From a virus, in IMG/VR virus record IMGVR_UViG_3300030380_000557, positions 1,612 to 41,845 of that record: 40,234 bases of DNA. One strand, 5' to 3'. Under the pieces are notes generated by a model that did no database searches, had not been told where the DNA came from, and saw nothing but the letters and a program-made list of their open reading frames with translations. How positions within the stretch are numbered: position 1 is the stretch's first letter; each line of letters starts with the position of its first letter. Of the stretch, positions 25,207-33,298 are shown in pieces. The position numbers were made by a program, and so were the translations under genes.

Positions 25207-26869
25207 GTCCAGTGATGTCACAGATGTCGTGCGTCTCTAGTCCTTCTTCAAACTCCTCACCAAGCTTTTCTACAGCTTCAGAATACGGCACCGAAGAAAG
25301 AGGTTGTCCTCCCCTACATCCGTCAGGGTACACCGTGAAACCTCGCAGCCTGTGAGCGTAAGAAGCAAGAGTATCAGTAAACTCAGTAACAGTATCTTCA
25401 TTGTTAAGCTTACTCCCCCACTTGGGCAGATTAATTGTGCTGCTGATAGACATATCAACATAGTCCTGTACATCTGCCTGAAACTTTATACGCCTCTTAT
25501 AGTCCTCTGCAAGATCAAGGGCTGACTCAATGCTTTTTGGATCAACACCATACAGATCAATGATCTCCTGTGCTGCACTGTCCACCACGTACTGATAGTG
25601 CCAACGATTGCCACCCTTCAGATACCTGCGCTTGTAAGCCACAGCAAAGATAGGCTCTACACCTGTGGATGTTCCTGCAAGAATACCTATTGATCCAGTT
25701 GGAGCAATGGCACGATTAGCGACAGGAGTAGAACAGCTAAGAGTATTACTAAAGTCGGTGCTAACGTGATCACTAACTCCCTTATATACCGATAACCACT
25801 TGTGAAGTCCTTCGGTAACTTCATACTTCTGTCCTCCCTTGATTAACCATTCATGCATACCCATCAGACCAAGACCAAGCCTACGGTTCTTCTCTCTGGT
25901 CTTGTATACCTTATCATAGGGTAGCTTTGCCCTGAGTGTTCCACATAGCAGAAACTTGGTAGCAAGCTCCACTACATCTGCGAACTCTTTCAGATCGTCA
26001 ATGCGCCCCATATTAACAGACCCAAGATTACAAACATCAGAATCATCTTCAGATGTAACCTCCGTGCAAGCATTACGTAACGTCTCCTTTTCCTTGTCGA
26101 AAAAATTAAACGAGAAGCCCGGTTCTGCACTTCTAAGAGCCTGACGTACATTAGTCCTAAAGACATCTCCTGTATCTCCTGTTTTCCAATAGTTAAGCAA
26201 CCATTCTGTATCGTAGTTCACGCTGATGTTTGTCATATCCAGCGGTGCCACAAAGTTAAAGTCTTGTTCTTTTACCTGACCAATGGAGAAACCTGTCTCA
26301 CCCACTGGCATATCATACCAGTTTTTACTGGCAAGAAACTTATCTACATCAGCATGTTTCCAGTTAAGACTGGCATAGATAGCAGACCTGCGACTGCCAC
26401 CCTGCATGACCCTTCGGCCAATCTCATTGATCATCTGCATCTTTGGTATAGGGCCAGAAGCAAGACCACCCGTACCATTGAGGATACGTCCTTCCTCACG
26501 GTATACAGAGTAGTCCACTCCAATACCACCGCCTGTCATAAGACAGGACTCAGACTTCCAAGAGATGTCAGCCCAATCTTCTCTACTATCCTCCTCTGCT
26601 TTGAGCAGGTAGCAGTTATTAAAAAACTTATTCTCACGCCCTGCATAATAAAGATATCGACCACCGGGAATAAACTTCAGGTCAGTGATCATACGTTTCA
26701 GTTCGTCTTTGTCATCCTTACTTAGATAGTCCTGACACACATCGTCTACCAGAGTAGATGACAGTGCATCCCATGTCTCGCACCCATGATGGGCGTACTT
26801 GTGTTTAAAGATGTCTTCGCTAAACTTGGAGCGAAACATCGGGTTCTCATTAGATCGAAATTGTGGCAT
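25184..26869 (-). CDS. nrdJ: Ribonucleotide reductase, probable class II (adenosylcobalamin-dependent)
   Basis: The 561-residue enzyme reduces ribonucleotides to deoxyribonucleotides for phage DNA. Visible landmarks: NNC (C86), the radical-site NACTE (N266-E270) and partner Cys in DVCNLGSVN (C280), and the phosphate loop RAIAPTGSIGILAGTSTGVE. The C-terminus ends DICDITGHGGSCGV, supplying the reductant-side Cys pair. No small subunit (NrdB) gene is in the window, which favours the B12-dependent monomeric type known from roseophages. It is shorter than cellular NrdJ. ATG follows AAGGGGAA; its end overlaps the DUF1289-like gene. Confidence 0.85.
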   Translation of the reverse strand: MPQFRSNENPMFRSKFSEDIFKHKYAHHGCETWDALSSTLVDDVCQDYLSKDDKDELKRMITDLKFIPGGRYLYYAGRENKFFNNCYLLKAEEDSREDWADISWKSESCLMTGGGIGVDYSVYREEGRILNGTGGLASGPIPKMQMINEIGRRVMQGGSRRSAIYASLNWKHADVDKFLASKNWYDMPVGETGFSIGQVKEQDFNFVAPLDMTNISVNYDTEWLLNYWKTGDTGDVFRTNVRQALRSAEPGFSFNFFDKEKETLRNACTEVTSEDDSDVCNLGSVNMGRIDDLKEFADVVELATKFLLCGTLRAKLPYDKVYKTREKNRRLGLGLMGMHEWLIKGGQKYEVTEGLHKWLSVYKGVSDHVSTDFSNTLSCSTPVANRAIAPTGSIGILAGTSTGVEPIFAVAYKRRYLKGGNRWHYQYVVDSAAQEIIDLYGVDPKSIESALDLAEDYKRRIKFQADVQDYVDMSISSTINLPKWGSKLNNEDTVTEFTDTLASYAHRLRGFTVYPDGCRGGQPLSSVPYSEAVEKLGEEFEEGLETHDICDITGHGGSCGV

Positions 26870-26884
26870 AGCTTTGTTCCCCTT

Positions 26885-27193
26885 CTAGTTGTCGTATTCC
26901 ATTTCCAATATGAGTTGGGCATAGTGGATCGCTTTTTCTATATCCTTTCTCCCCTCTCCCTTAGTGCGGTGTCGAGTGATGTATTTTATCACATTACCCT
27001 CCAGATAGTCAAGCCCATTTGCATGGATATATTCTACTGGTTGTATCTTGCATCCCTTGTAGTGTTGTCCTCCTACTTGTTGTTGAAGTGCTTTCTCTTC
27101 TTTCATACGTCTAGTATAATAATCATAGTTTCTTTCATTGTTTGGGTAGTTACGTTCGTCATAAGAAGCTATTGAGCTTTCGTCTAATTTCAT
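26885..27193 (-). CDS. DUF3310 protein
   Basis: The 102-residue protein ends with GGQHYKGCKIQPVEYIHANG, LDYLEGNVIKYITRH and KDIEKAIHYAQLI, the full DUF3310 signature (HYK, IQPiEyi, GNviKYitR, DL-x-KA-x-HY). DUF3310 proteins occur in many phages and are sometimes listed as nucleotide kinases, without firm evidence. The N-terminal 35 residues are polar and Tyr/Asn-rich. It overlaps the upstream gene by 35 bases, in the nucleotide-metabolism part of the operon. Confidence 0.85.
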   Translation of the reverse strand: MKLDESSIASYDERNYPNNERNYDYYTRRMKEEKALQQQVGGQHYKGCKIQPVEYIHANGLDYLEGNVIKYITRHRTKGEGRKDIEKAIHYAQLILEMEYDN

Positions 27194-27479
27194 TTACGTT
27201 CTCCGATGTTACAGTTTTAACAGCAAAACTTCTCACAGCTTCAGGCTCCAGACCAGCAAGCTCACAGGTTGACTCAAAGTTTTCACAGGTTACTCCAATA
27301 GAACAGAAGACCCATGCGCTTGCCTGATCACGGTGAAGCACTGTCTCTAAACTCTCAGTAGGTTCTTTAGGTTTGGATAGGTCTAACAAAGCTTGAAGAA
27401 CTATAGCTAGATGCAGTGTCTTGTCTGCATCCTTATTAGTTAGGTCGTATAGTGTACCGAAGTCAGGGATGTCATTCAT
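27159..27479 (-). CDS. DUF6280-like phage protein
   Basis: I place the start at ATG 27479, inside the end of the GIY-YIG gene and behind CAGGAG; an earlier in-frame start would overlap further. The 106-residue protein has HRDQASAWVFCSIGVTCENF and ESTCELAGLEPEAVRSFA, a motif (RR/HRDQA-x-AW, then C-x-x-AGL-x-x-x-AVR) I associate with a phage family listed as DUF6280. Function unknown; the helical C-terminus suggests DNA binding. Confidence 0.6.
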   Translation of the reverse strand: MNDIPDFGTLYDLTNKDADKTLHLAIVLQALLDLSKPKEPTESLETVLHRDQASAWVFCSIGVTCENFESTCELAGLEPEAVRSFAVKTVTSENVNEIRRKLNSFL

Positions 27480-27867
27480 CTTCAGGCCACTCCTGTACTG
27501 GACGATAGTACTTACCACCTACATAGTTATTGTAATAGGCAGGTTCATCCGTTCCCTCTATCTTTGCTGTAAGAACTTTATAGATCATCTGAAAATAACA
27601 CTCATAGTATCGGAGGCTCCTCTTGTTTTTATACTCACCAATAACTTGGAAACGAAAGTTTTTCTTACCAAGTTTCTTGATATCTTCATTAAGATATTTA
27701 CTAGAGCCTGTATAGATACGCCAGTTTGATTCTACTTTCTTACCCTTACGTGTAACGTAGTATTGCTTACAACCTATGTAGGCTTTCTTAGTCTTCTTGT
27801 TTGTAATGCGATATACAAACCCAAAGCTATTCTTCGTATCAAAGTCTTTATCATATTCCCAATGCAT
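27472..27867 (-). CDS. GIY-YIG nuclease-type protein
   Basis: The 131-residue protein fits the GIY-YIG fold: FGFVYRITNKKTKKAYIGCKQY supplies the GIY...YIG strands, NWRIYTGSSKYLNEDIKKLG the helix with Arg, and YYECYFQMIYKVL the conserved Glu helix. It is a single-domain, free-standing form, so it could be a homing-type or repair endonuclease, or a host-DNA degrading enzyme. TAATG couples it to the Cas4-like nuclease upstream. Confidence 0.75.
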   Translation of the reverse strand: MHWEYDKDFDTKNSFGFVYRITNKKTKKAYIGCKQYYVTRKGKKVESNWRIYTGSSKYLNEDIKKLGKKNFRFQVIGEYKNKRSLRYYECYFQMIYKVLTAKIEGTDEPAYYNNYVGGKYYRPVQEWPEDE

Positions 27868-28727
27868 TAGAAGTTAGTTACTTCCTCAACGTCAGGCTGC
27901 TTTGCTACCTGCGTAAGATACCTCTTACCCTGCGAATACTTGAACGCACGTAGCCCTGCGCCGCCGTTAGCATCAGACCAACAGTCTCTCTTATGCTCGC
28001 AATAAACACAACCAACAGCAAGCTTACGGTTGCCAGACTTACCATCAGGTAAATCGGAGTAGCACTTATCAGGTAGAAAAGGCGCAGACACCACGTCTTT
28101 AAGATGTTTAATTCTTTCTTTAGCATTGATCATATCCATACTGTGCAGTTGAGAGAGACATACCTCACCAGTAGATTTGTTAATGGCAAGAAAGGCTGCA
28201 CGATTTAGATCATTGGCTGCTGCATAGGCAGATACCTGTGCAACATAACCAAAGGGATCATCCTCTGTTAGCCTATTGTATTTAAACTTATCAAAACCTA
28301 TACCACTGGCAGACTTAACATCAACAAGGACACCATCAATAATTGAATCCTGATGTCCAACCACACCTTCAAGTGTAACTTCTTTCTGTTGATCTGTAAC
28401 GTCATGTCCTGCCACTGTAGCACAGAGCAGTAGAAGCTCCTCAAGAATATACCCATAGAGAAACTTAATCCTTGTAGATGGCGGCAGTGTCTCCGGTGTT
28501 AGCTTCTTGTTAACATCGTACCAAAGCTTTCGATCTGGCTTACCAATAGCAGACAGGCGTAGGTTGCCACGATCTCTTGGCTCTTCATATAGAAAACTTT
28601 TCAGGTGTACCTTCAACATATCACCAAAGGTATCGATATGTTTATCTACCTCTGCTTCATCCATGTCGATAGGCGTTAGATTAAACAGATCATAGATATC
28701 TTCTACAAGAGTTTCTATTGTTTTCAT
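27867..28727 (-). CDS. PD-(D/E)XK exonuclease, Cas4/RecB-like
   Basis: The 286-residue enzyme has the nuclease core GHQDSIIDG (124-132) with DVKSAS (D136-x-K138) and Q164-x3-Y168 (QVSAY), as in RecB/Cas4 nucleases. Four C-terminal Cys (C222, C240, C243, C249; GCVYCEHKRDCW) have the C-x17-C-x2-C-x5-C spacing of the AddB/Cas4 iron-sulfur site. It probably takes the place of the T7 gp6 exonuclease in recombination or host DNA breakdown. The ATG sits three bases after a terminator T-run and has no Shine-Dalgarno site. Confidence 0.82.
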   Translation of the reverse strand: MKTIETLVEDIYDLFNLTPIDMDEAEVDKHIDTFGDMLKVHLKSFLYEEPRDRGNLRLSAIGKPDRKLWYDVNKKLTPETLPPSTRIKFLYGYILEELLLLCATVAGHDVTDQQKEVTLEGVVGHQDSIIDGVLVDVKSASGIGFDKFKYNRLTEDDPFGYVAQVSAYAAANDLNRAAFLAINKSTGEVCLSQLHSMDMINAKERIKHLKDVVSAPFLPDKCYSDLPDGKSGNRKLAVGCVYCEHKRDCWSDANGGAGLRAFKYSQGKRYLTQVAKQPDVEEVTNF

Positions 28728-28730
28728 AAT

Positions 28731-28767
28731 AAAAAAAGGGGAGAGGACAATGACAAAACCTCTCCCC
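28731..28767 (-). terminator. Rho-independent terminator after the SSB gene
   Basis: Reading leftwards, the stem ggggagagg (28767-28759) / cctctcccc (28746-28738) with a 12-base loop is followed by seven T (28737-28731). It separates the SSB gene from the nuclease operon, so downstream expression needs readthrough, antitermination or another promoter. Confidence 0.88.
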
Positions 28768-28784
28768 CTTCCTTTCTATGCTAG

Positions 28785-29249
28785 TTAAAAGGGAACAGCT
28801 TCCGATGTAGCTTCTTGCACGTAACCACCCTCAACAGGGGTGAAGTCTTCAGTGCCATCGGTGTACTCAATAAAGTCTACGATCTGTACAGCAGCAAGAT
28901 CAGAAGATACTCCTGACTTACCAGCATAGTTCCAATCAAACGGGATTGCTTTTACATTCACTACGCTACCATTAGCAATTTTCTTTCCATCCCACAGATT
29001 ATTCTGTGAGTCTTTGACGATGGGTGCCTGACGCTCAGTCCCATCCTTACGCATAACCTTACGCTTAATAGTAACGAAGTCACCACGTTCGTCTCCCTTG
29101 TTAGCGATAGGAAGATTAGCAGCTTCGATGGTTGCACGGTTGTCGTCGTTAACCTCAACCTGAATGCTCCACACCGGATCGAACTTGGTGTTCGGCTCAG
29201 TGATAGAAGCATAGTGGCACTTACCAGAAATGTAAATCGGATCGTTCAT
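28785..29249 (-). CDS. Single-stranded DNA-binding protein (T7 gp2.5-like)
   Basis: The 154-residue protein reads as an OB-fold: IYISGKCHYASITEPNTKF, VWSIQVEVNDD, GDFVTIKRKVMRKDGTERQA, then NGSVVNVKAIPFDWNY and AAVQIVDFIEY. It should coat replication-fork DNA and work with the polymerase and primase-helicase. The tail is acidic and ends SEAVPF, so the last residue is Phe as in T7 gp2.5 and the tip resembles bacterial SSB (IPF), which recruits partners. The ATG follows AAAGGAG. It is the first gene after its own promoter and is followed by a terminator, which predicts high expression. Confidence 0.8.
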   Translation of the reverse strand: MNDPIYISGKCHYASITEPNTKFDPVWSIQVEVNDDNRATIEAANLPIANKGDERGDFVTIKRKVMRKDGTERQAPIVKDSQNNLWDGKKIANGSVVNVKAIPFDWNYAGKSGVSSDLAAVQIVDFIEYTDGTEDFTPVEGGYVQEATSEAVPF

Positions 29250-29333
29250 AAATAGTCTCCTTTAAAACGCTGCGCTATTGCAGCCATGATGGGGATCATT
29301 CCCCGTTAGGTTGTCTACTACTAACTAAACAAC
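29250..29333 (-). promoter_or_regulatory. Structured leader of the SSB gene
   Basis: From the predicted start near 29333 to the ATG, three short stems are visible: gttgt/acaac (29333-29329 with 29314-29310), gggga/tcccc with a 4-base loop (29304-29291), and gctgc/gcagc with a 6-base loop (29284-29269). The ribosome site aaaggag lies just beyond the third. An autoregulatory or stabilising function is possible. Confidence 0.5.
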
Positions 29334-29339
29334 GAGTGC

Positions 29340-29369
29340 ATTATAACATATCGTATATCAGGATGTCAA
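29340..29369 (-). promoter_or_regulatory. Sigma-70 promoter for the SSB gene
   Basis: TTGACA (29369-29364) and TATAAT (29345-29340) are both perfect consensus, with an 18-base spacer, read leftwards. The promoter starts just after the DNA polymerase stop codon. Confidence 0.82.
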
Positions 29370-29372
29370 CAC

Positions 29373-31004
29373 CTAATGTGTCTCTGCCCAATTATTTCCA
29401 ACCTTAAAGTCTGAATCAAGGTCACACTTAAAGTTTAGTATTTCCTGTGTCGTATATATAGCCTCCTTTGTTATCTTGGTAAAGCTTTCTATGTCTGGCT
29501 TGGCTACCTCAAACTGATACTCATCATGTACTGAAGCAACAAGCTTGGCATCAAGGCCATGCTCCCAGATCATCCTGTCCATCTCAACAAGCCAACGCTT
29601 GCATACCACCGCACCGGCACCCTGAAGCAGAGTGTTAAGTGCAGCATGTTCGTGCCTGATATGTAACATACGACCATCAAGACCTCGTATCAAACCCTTT
29701 GAAGCAACTGTACCAATATCTTTACGTAGCTTGTTAAGGGCTGGCATATTCTTCAGGAACTTTGCAATAAGATTCTGTCCATCAGAGGCTTTACCCCCAA
29801 CGACACTGCCAATCTTAGCAGGGCCAGCACCGTACAGGAATGCATAGATAAATGTCTTGGCTTGGTCACGGTTACTTAGACCTGCTGCCTTCATGTTAGC
29901 TGTATGTACATCACCTGTCAGTACCTCATAGTTAAACTTGGCATCGTCCATATAGTGTGCAAGACAACGTAGTTCAAGACCACTGGCATCAGTACCGACT
30001 AGCTGATGCGTCTCTGGATTAGATACTGTCCAGAGTTCCCTACACTCCTTACCGAAGGGACTGTACACTGCCGGAACCTGTGCCATGTTTGGGCCGTGGT
30101 GTGCCATCCTACCTGTGATAGTCTTGAGGGTAAGCACCCTGCCATGCACCCGTTCCTGTTCGCTACATGCCTGTATCCACGCCTTCAGTAGGCCGGTACG
30201 TTTCTGTAGCAGGAAGTAACGGGAGAACATCTTGGCCTCTGGCATATCAATCGTGTCCAGCACTGCCTCATTGACAATGACATTGCCTTTGTCTGTTTTC
30301 TTTTTAGGCTTCCACCCTTTCTCCATCAGACGTTCGGCAATCTGCTTACGACTTGCTATATTAAAAGGTATTTCTTTTGTCTTTGTCTTTAGCTCTACGA
30401 TGGTAGGTGGAAACATATCTTGAGCCTTTTCTTCAAGAGAGTACAACTCATCCATAAGTTTAGCTTCCAGTGTCATGCCCTTCATCAGGTCAAAGGCAAA
30501 GCCGTTGCTCTGTTGTTTGTCTACGATGCTACGAACCTTTCGTTCCAGATCGTAGGATTCCTCAGAGAACTTTTTGCCTTCTTCCTGTAGGTAGTCATAC
30601 GTCTCCATTGTTACAGCCGTGTCGGTGTAGCAGTACTTCAACATATCTTGATTGAAGTGGGAGAAGTCATGGTAGTCACCCTTCTTATGATTGAAGAAGT
30701 TACCCCATGACTCAAGGGAATGACCACCATCACGAATAGGATTGTATAACTGAGACTTGATAAGTGTATCATCAATCTGATCTACCTTAATATCAGAACC
30801 AGTAAACTTATTAAGTAAGGGAGCGTCGAAGCTGATACCGTTGTGCATAATAAAGGTATCTATTTTCTTCGACCACTCCCTAAAGTTATGGCATTCATCT
30901 CCTATCCAGTGTCGTGCTTGTCCTGTTTCTTTGCTCCTTGCTACGATACAGTGTATCTTGGTTGCGTTAATAGCATCTGTTTCTATATCAACTACTGCTC
31001 TCAT
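29373..31004 (-). CDS. DNA polymerase, family A (T7 gp5-like) with 3'-5' exonuclease
   Basis: The 543-residue replicative polymerase has a proofreading domain (D6-x-E8 in VVDIETD; NGISFDAP with D60; Y124-x3-D128) and polymerase motifs A (GTDASGLELR, D339), B (RDQAKTFIYAFLYG, R379, K383, Y387) and C (SVHDEYQ, H493-D494-E495). Tyr387 matches the E. coli Phe762 position and T7 Tyr526. No thioredoxin-binding-type insertion or DnaJ-like Cys cluster (reported in HMO-2011) is visible between exonuclease and polymerase domains. It is shorter than T7 gp5 (704). It overlaps the upstream nuclease-like gene. Confidence 0.95.
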   Translation of the reverse strand: MRAVVDIETDAINATKIHCIVARSKETGQARHWIGDECHNFREWSKKIDTFIMHNGISFDAPLLNKFTGSDIKVDQIDDTLIKSQLYNPIRDGGHSLESWGNFFNHKKGDYHDFSHFNQDMLKYCYTDTAVTMETYDYLQEEGKKFSEESYDLERKVRSIVDKQQSNGFAFDLMKGMTLEAKLMDELYSLEEKAQDMFPPTIVELKTKTKEIPFNIASRKQIAERLMEKGWKPKKKTDKGNVIVNEAVLDTIDMPEAKMFSRYFLLQKRTGLLKAWIQACSEQERVHGRVLTLKTITGRMAHHGPNMAQVPAVYSPFGKECRELWTVSNPETHQLVGTDASGLELRCLAHYMDDAKFNYEVLTGDVHTANMKAAGLSNRDQAKTFIYAFLYGAGPAKIGSVVGGKASDGQNLIAKFLKNMPALNKLRKDIGTVASKGLIRGLDGRMLHIRHEHAALNTLLQGAGAVVCKRWLVEMDRMIWEHGLDAKLVASVHDEYQFEVAKPDIESFTKITKEAIYTTQEILNFKCDLDSDFKVGNNWAETH

Positions 31005-31467
31005 TTGTCATGTCCATCAGGTATGCATCTTCTACGGGAATGTGAAAGAATTTTTCGCCCTTTCTTATCTTGTAGTTAGAGGCTTCTTTAACCTCGCAGT
31101 CCAGCAATGTGTTACCATCTACGTGCCATGCCTTTGTGCAGTCATGGTTAAAGACCACGAAAGTAAGAAGGTCATTATAACATTCGCTCTTCCACTTGTC
31201 AAGTAGTCTCTTCTTACGGTGTGGAATACGTAACTCTTTCCAACTGTCAGGCCACTCATCACTCTTCCAAGAATATTTTACCTCCACCTCATAGAGATGT
31301 CTTGGAAGTTCTGGACCTACAGTTGATACGATATCAAAGTAAGTTGTTTCATTGGTATCAATGTTAGTATGATCATGTTCCTTTAGCCAAGATACCATAG
31401 CTTCTTTTGCAGCCTTGTCAGCAATATCATACAGAGTTCTGTCAAACTTTTTACGAACCTCAGTCAT
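30988..31467 (-). CDS. PD-(D/E)XK-like nuclease candidate
   Basis: I choose ATG 31467 (159 residues), spaced correctly from GGAGA; ATG 31473 is too close to it. The segment TTYFDIVSTV, then YEVEVKYSWKSDEWPDSW reads as a PD-(D/E)XK core: D45, E62 and K64. A basic helix IPHRKKRLLDKWK follows. It lies between the primase-helicase and the polymerase, the region where T7-like phages carry endonuclease I, so a Holliday-junction or branched-DNA nuclease role is plausible but unproven. Confidence 0.6.
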   Translation of the reverse strand: MTEVRKKFDRTLYDIADKAAKEAMVSWLKEHDHTNIDTNETTYFDIVSTVGPELPRHLYEVEVKYSWKSDEWPDSWKELRIPHRKKRLLDKWKSECYNDLLTFVVFNHDCTKAWHVDGNTLLDCEVKEASNYKIRKGEKFFHIPVEDAYLMDMTNESSS

Positions 31468-33082
31468 TGTCATTCTCCAAGAAAGGGTTATCGATCTGTG
31501 TCATACGTCCTGTACCACCATCATAGTGAAGGTGACAGGCCACACCTGTATCTCCGGTGTACCTGTTCTTCAGGATACGGATAGAGGTGGTGTTAGCTTC
31601 GATAGGGTCGTCTGCCTGTTGATTACGCTCCAGTGCAATTACTGCATCAGACAGGTGAGCAATGGAGGCAGAGCCTCGTAAGTGTGACAGAGTAACCTCA
31701 CGCCCATTCTCATGCCCGTTATCACCTGATGGCCTACGTAGGTGGCTGACCAGAAGTAGAGCAATGCCTGTCTCCTCAACAAGAGAGCGAAGCTTGGTCA
31801 TCAGGATGTCGATAGACTTACGCTCATCGCCGTTGTCCTCCTGACCTGATACAAGGATAGATAGATGATCAAGGAAGACCCACTTGCAGTTAAGAGCCTT
31901 TGCCATGTACCTGACACGACCAAGAATCTCGTCGTTGTCGATGCTGCCAAAGTGATCGAACGCAAAGAACCTGCCAGAGTCAATCGTCTTGGCTTGCCAA
32001 TCATCCAACTGTTCCTGCGTGTACTGTTCACGAATCTCCTTGATGTACAGCCTAGCGTTGGCCTCGACACTCATAAGGTTGAAGGCAGTCTGCTTCGTGT
32101 TCTCCTCCATAGCAAGCACACCAATATTATCCTTGGTGTTGTGCATGATATGATACATAAGCTCACGCATGATGCTGGACTTACCCATACCTGCACCAGA
32201 GGTAAACGTCACAAGCTCTCCGGTCCTGATGCCGTAGGTCTTGTCGTTCATGCCAGACCACGGATAGGGACAAGTCTCGTTGTGCGTCTCATCGTAGAGG
32301 CTACGGCCAAGGTCAGCAAGGTTGATGATACCTGCTGGTGTATAGGTACGTGCGCTCCACCATGACTGAGTAAACTTCTCACGCTGCCCCATCTTCAGAT
32401 ACTCATTGGCATCCTTCAGTTCAAGGTCCATGATCTTGCACTTGTTAGGCTCAAACAGTTTGGCAACAGCCTGTGCTGCATCCTTGCCCTGCTTGTCATT
32501 GTCAAAGCAGAGGACGATGGTATCGAACTTGTTAAGATACTCCAGCGACTGCTGACAATTCTTAACGGCAGACTGTGCGCCATTCTTGATAGACACCGAA
32601 GGCCACTTCGATCCCATCAATTCAAAGGCACTCATGGCATCAATCTCACCCTCGCAAACCGTGACAAACTTGCCCGTCTGACCAAAGATATTCTGACCAA
32701 ACAAACCACACTTGCCAAGATCACCTTCAGACCAGAACTGCTTGTCGCTGGTGCGCCGGAACTTGGAAGCAAGGTGATTGCCATCCTTGTCATGGTACTT
32801 GTACATGTGCTTGTCTATCATAGTACCATTCTTAGTAACGGATACACCGTACTTCTTACAGGTATCTAGTGATAGCTTTCGATCAGGAATAGCTGAAAAA
32901 ATAAAAGAAGATTCATTCTCGTTGTGCATTTTTACGACCTGTTTTGGTTGGGTATCCATTCTCTCTCCGTTTCTGTAGGGTTTAGATTCTTCGCAGCTAA
33001 AACATTTAGTTCCCCACTCGTAGTATGCCAGTGCATCTGACGAACCACAGTCGGGGCAGGGTTGGTGCGTTTTAAGTTCCAT
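31460..33082 (-). CDS. Bifunctional DNA primase-helicase (T7 gp4-like)
   Basis: The 540-residue protein joins a primase to a DnaB-like helicase. Zinc ribbon: C9, C12 (CPDC) and C27, C30 (CFSC). TOPRIM: CEGEIDAM (E144, E146) and LCFDNDKQG (D194, D196). Helicase: Walker A GAGMGKSS (296-303), Walker B-like WVFLDHLSIL, and the LLLVSHLRRP segment with LRGSASIAHLSDAVIALER. It would unwind the fork and make primers for the polymerase. The acidic C-terminus (ENDND) matches T7 gp4, where the tail binds the polymerase. ATG follows GGAGATATCT. Confidence 0.95.
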   Translation of the reverse strand: MELKTHQPCPDCGSSDALAYYEWGTKCFSCEESKPYRNGERMDTQPKQVVKMHNENESSFIFSAIPDRKLSLDTCKKYGVSVTKNGTMIDKHMYKYHDKDGNHLASKFRRTSDKQFWSEGDLGKCGLFGQNIFGQTGKFVTVCEGEIDAMSAFELMGSKWPSVSIKNGAQSAVKNCQQSLEYLNKFDTIVLCFDNDKQGKDAAQAVAKLFEPNKCKIMDLELKDANEYLKMGQREKFTQSWWSARTYTPAGIINLADLGRSLYDETHNETCPYPWSGMNDKTYGIRTGELVTFTSGAGMGKSSIMRELMYHIMHNTKDNIGVLAMEENTKQTAFNLMSVEANARLYIKEIREQYTQEQLDDWQAKTIDSGRFFAFDHFGSIDNDEILGRVRYMAKALNCKWVFLDHLSILVSGQEDNGDERKSIDILMTKLRSLVEETGIALLLVSHLRRPSGDNGHENGREVTLSHLRGSASIAHLSDAVIALERNQQADDPIEANTTSIRILKNRYTGDTGVACHLHYDGGTGRMTQIDNPFLENDND

Positions 33083-33109
33083 AGATATCTCCAGTGGATT
33101 AAGATAAGT

Positions 33110-33298
33110 TTACCATTTTCCTTTGCTCATGTCCATAAGTTCTTTACATAGTTCCTGTCGGTGTGCAGATATATCCTTTTCTATTGATACCAGTGTCTCT
33201 ATCTTATCAACCATTTCCATACTACGCCACGGTGCTTTGAAGCAGGTCTGAACATGGCCTCTGTCTTTTGGTTTGTATATCTCTACGAGAACATCCAT
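33110..33298 (-). CDS. Small protein, unknown function
   Basis: The start is ATG 33298 behind AAAGGA; a longer frame reading upstream is an artefact of the neighbour's sequence in another frame. The 62-residue product begins MDVLVEIYKPKDRGHVQTC and has a helical C-terminus (DKIETLVSIEKDISAHR). It is in the run of small genes between thyX and primase-helicase. No family recognised. Confidence 0.55.
   Translation of the reverse strand: MDVLVEIYKPKDRGHVQTCFKAPWRSMEMVDKIETLVSIEKDISAHRQELCKELMDMSKGKW

Noticed and set aside
26885-27193. MazG-type pyrophosphatase
   Set aside because: The GNVIKYITRH segment is superficially similar, but the HYK and IQPVEY motifs fit DUF3310 and the MazG ExxE pattern is absent.
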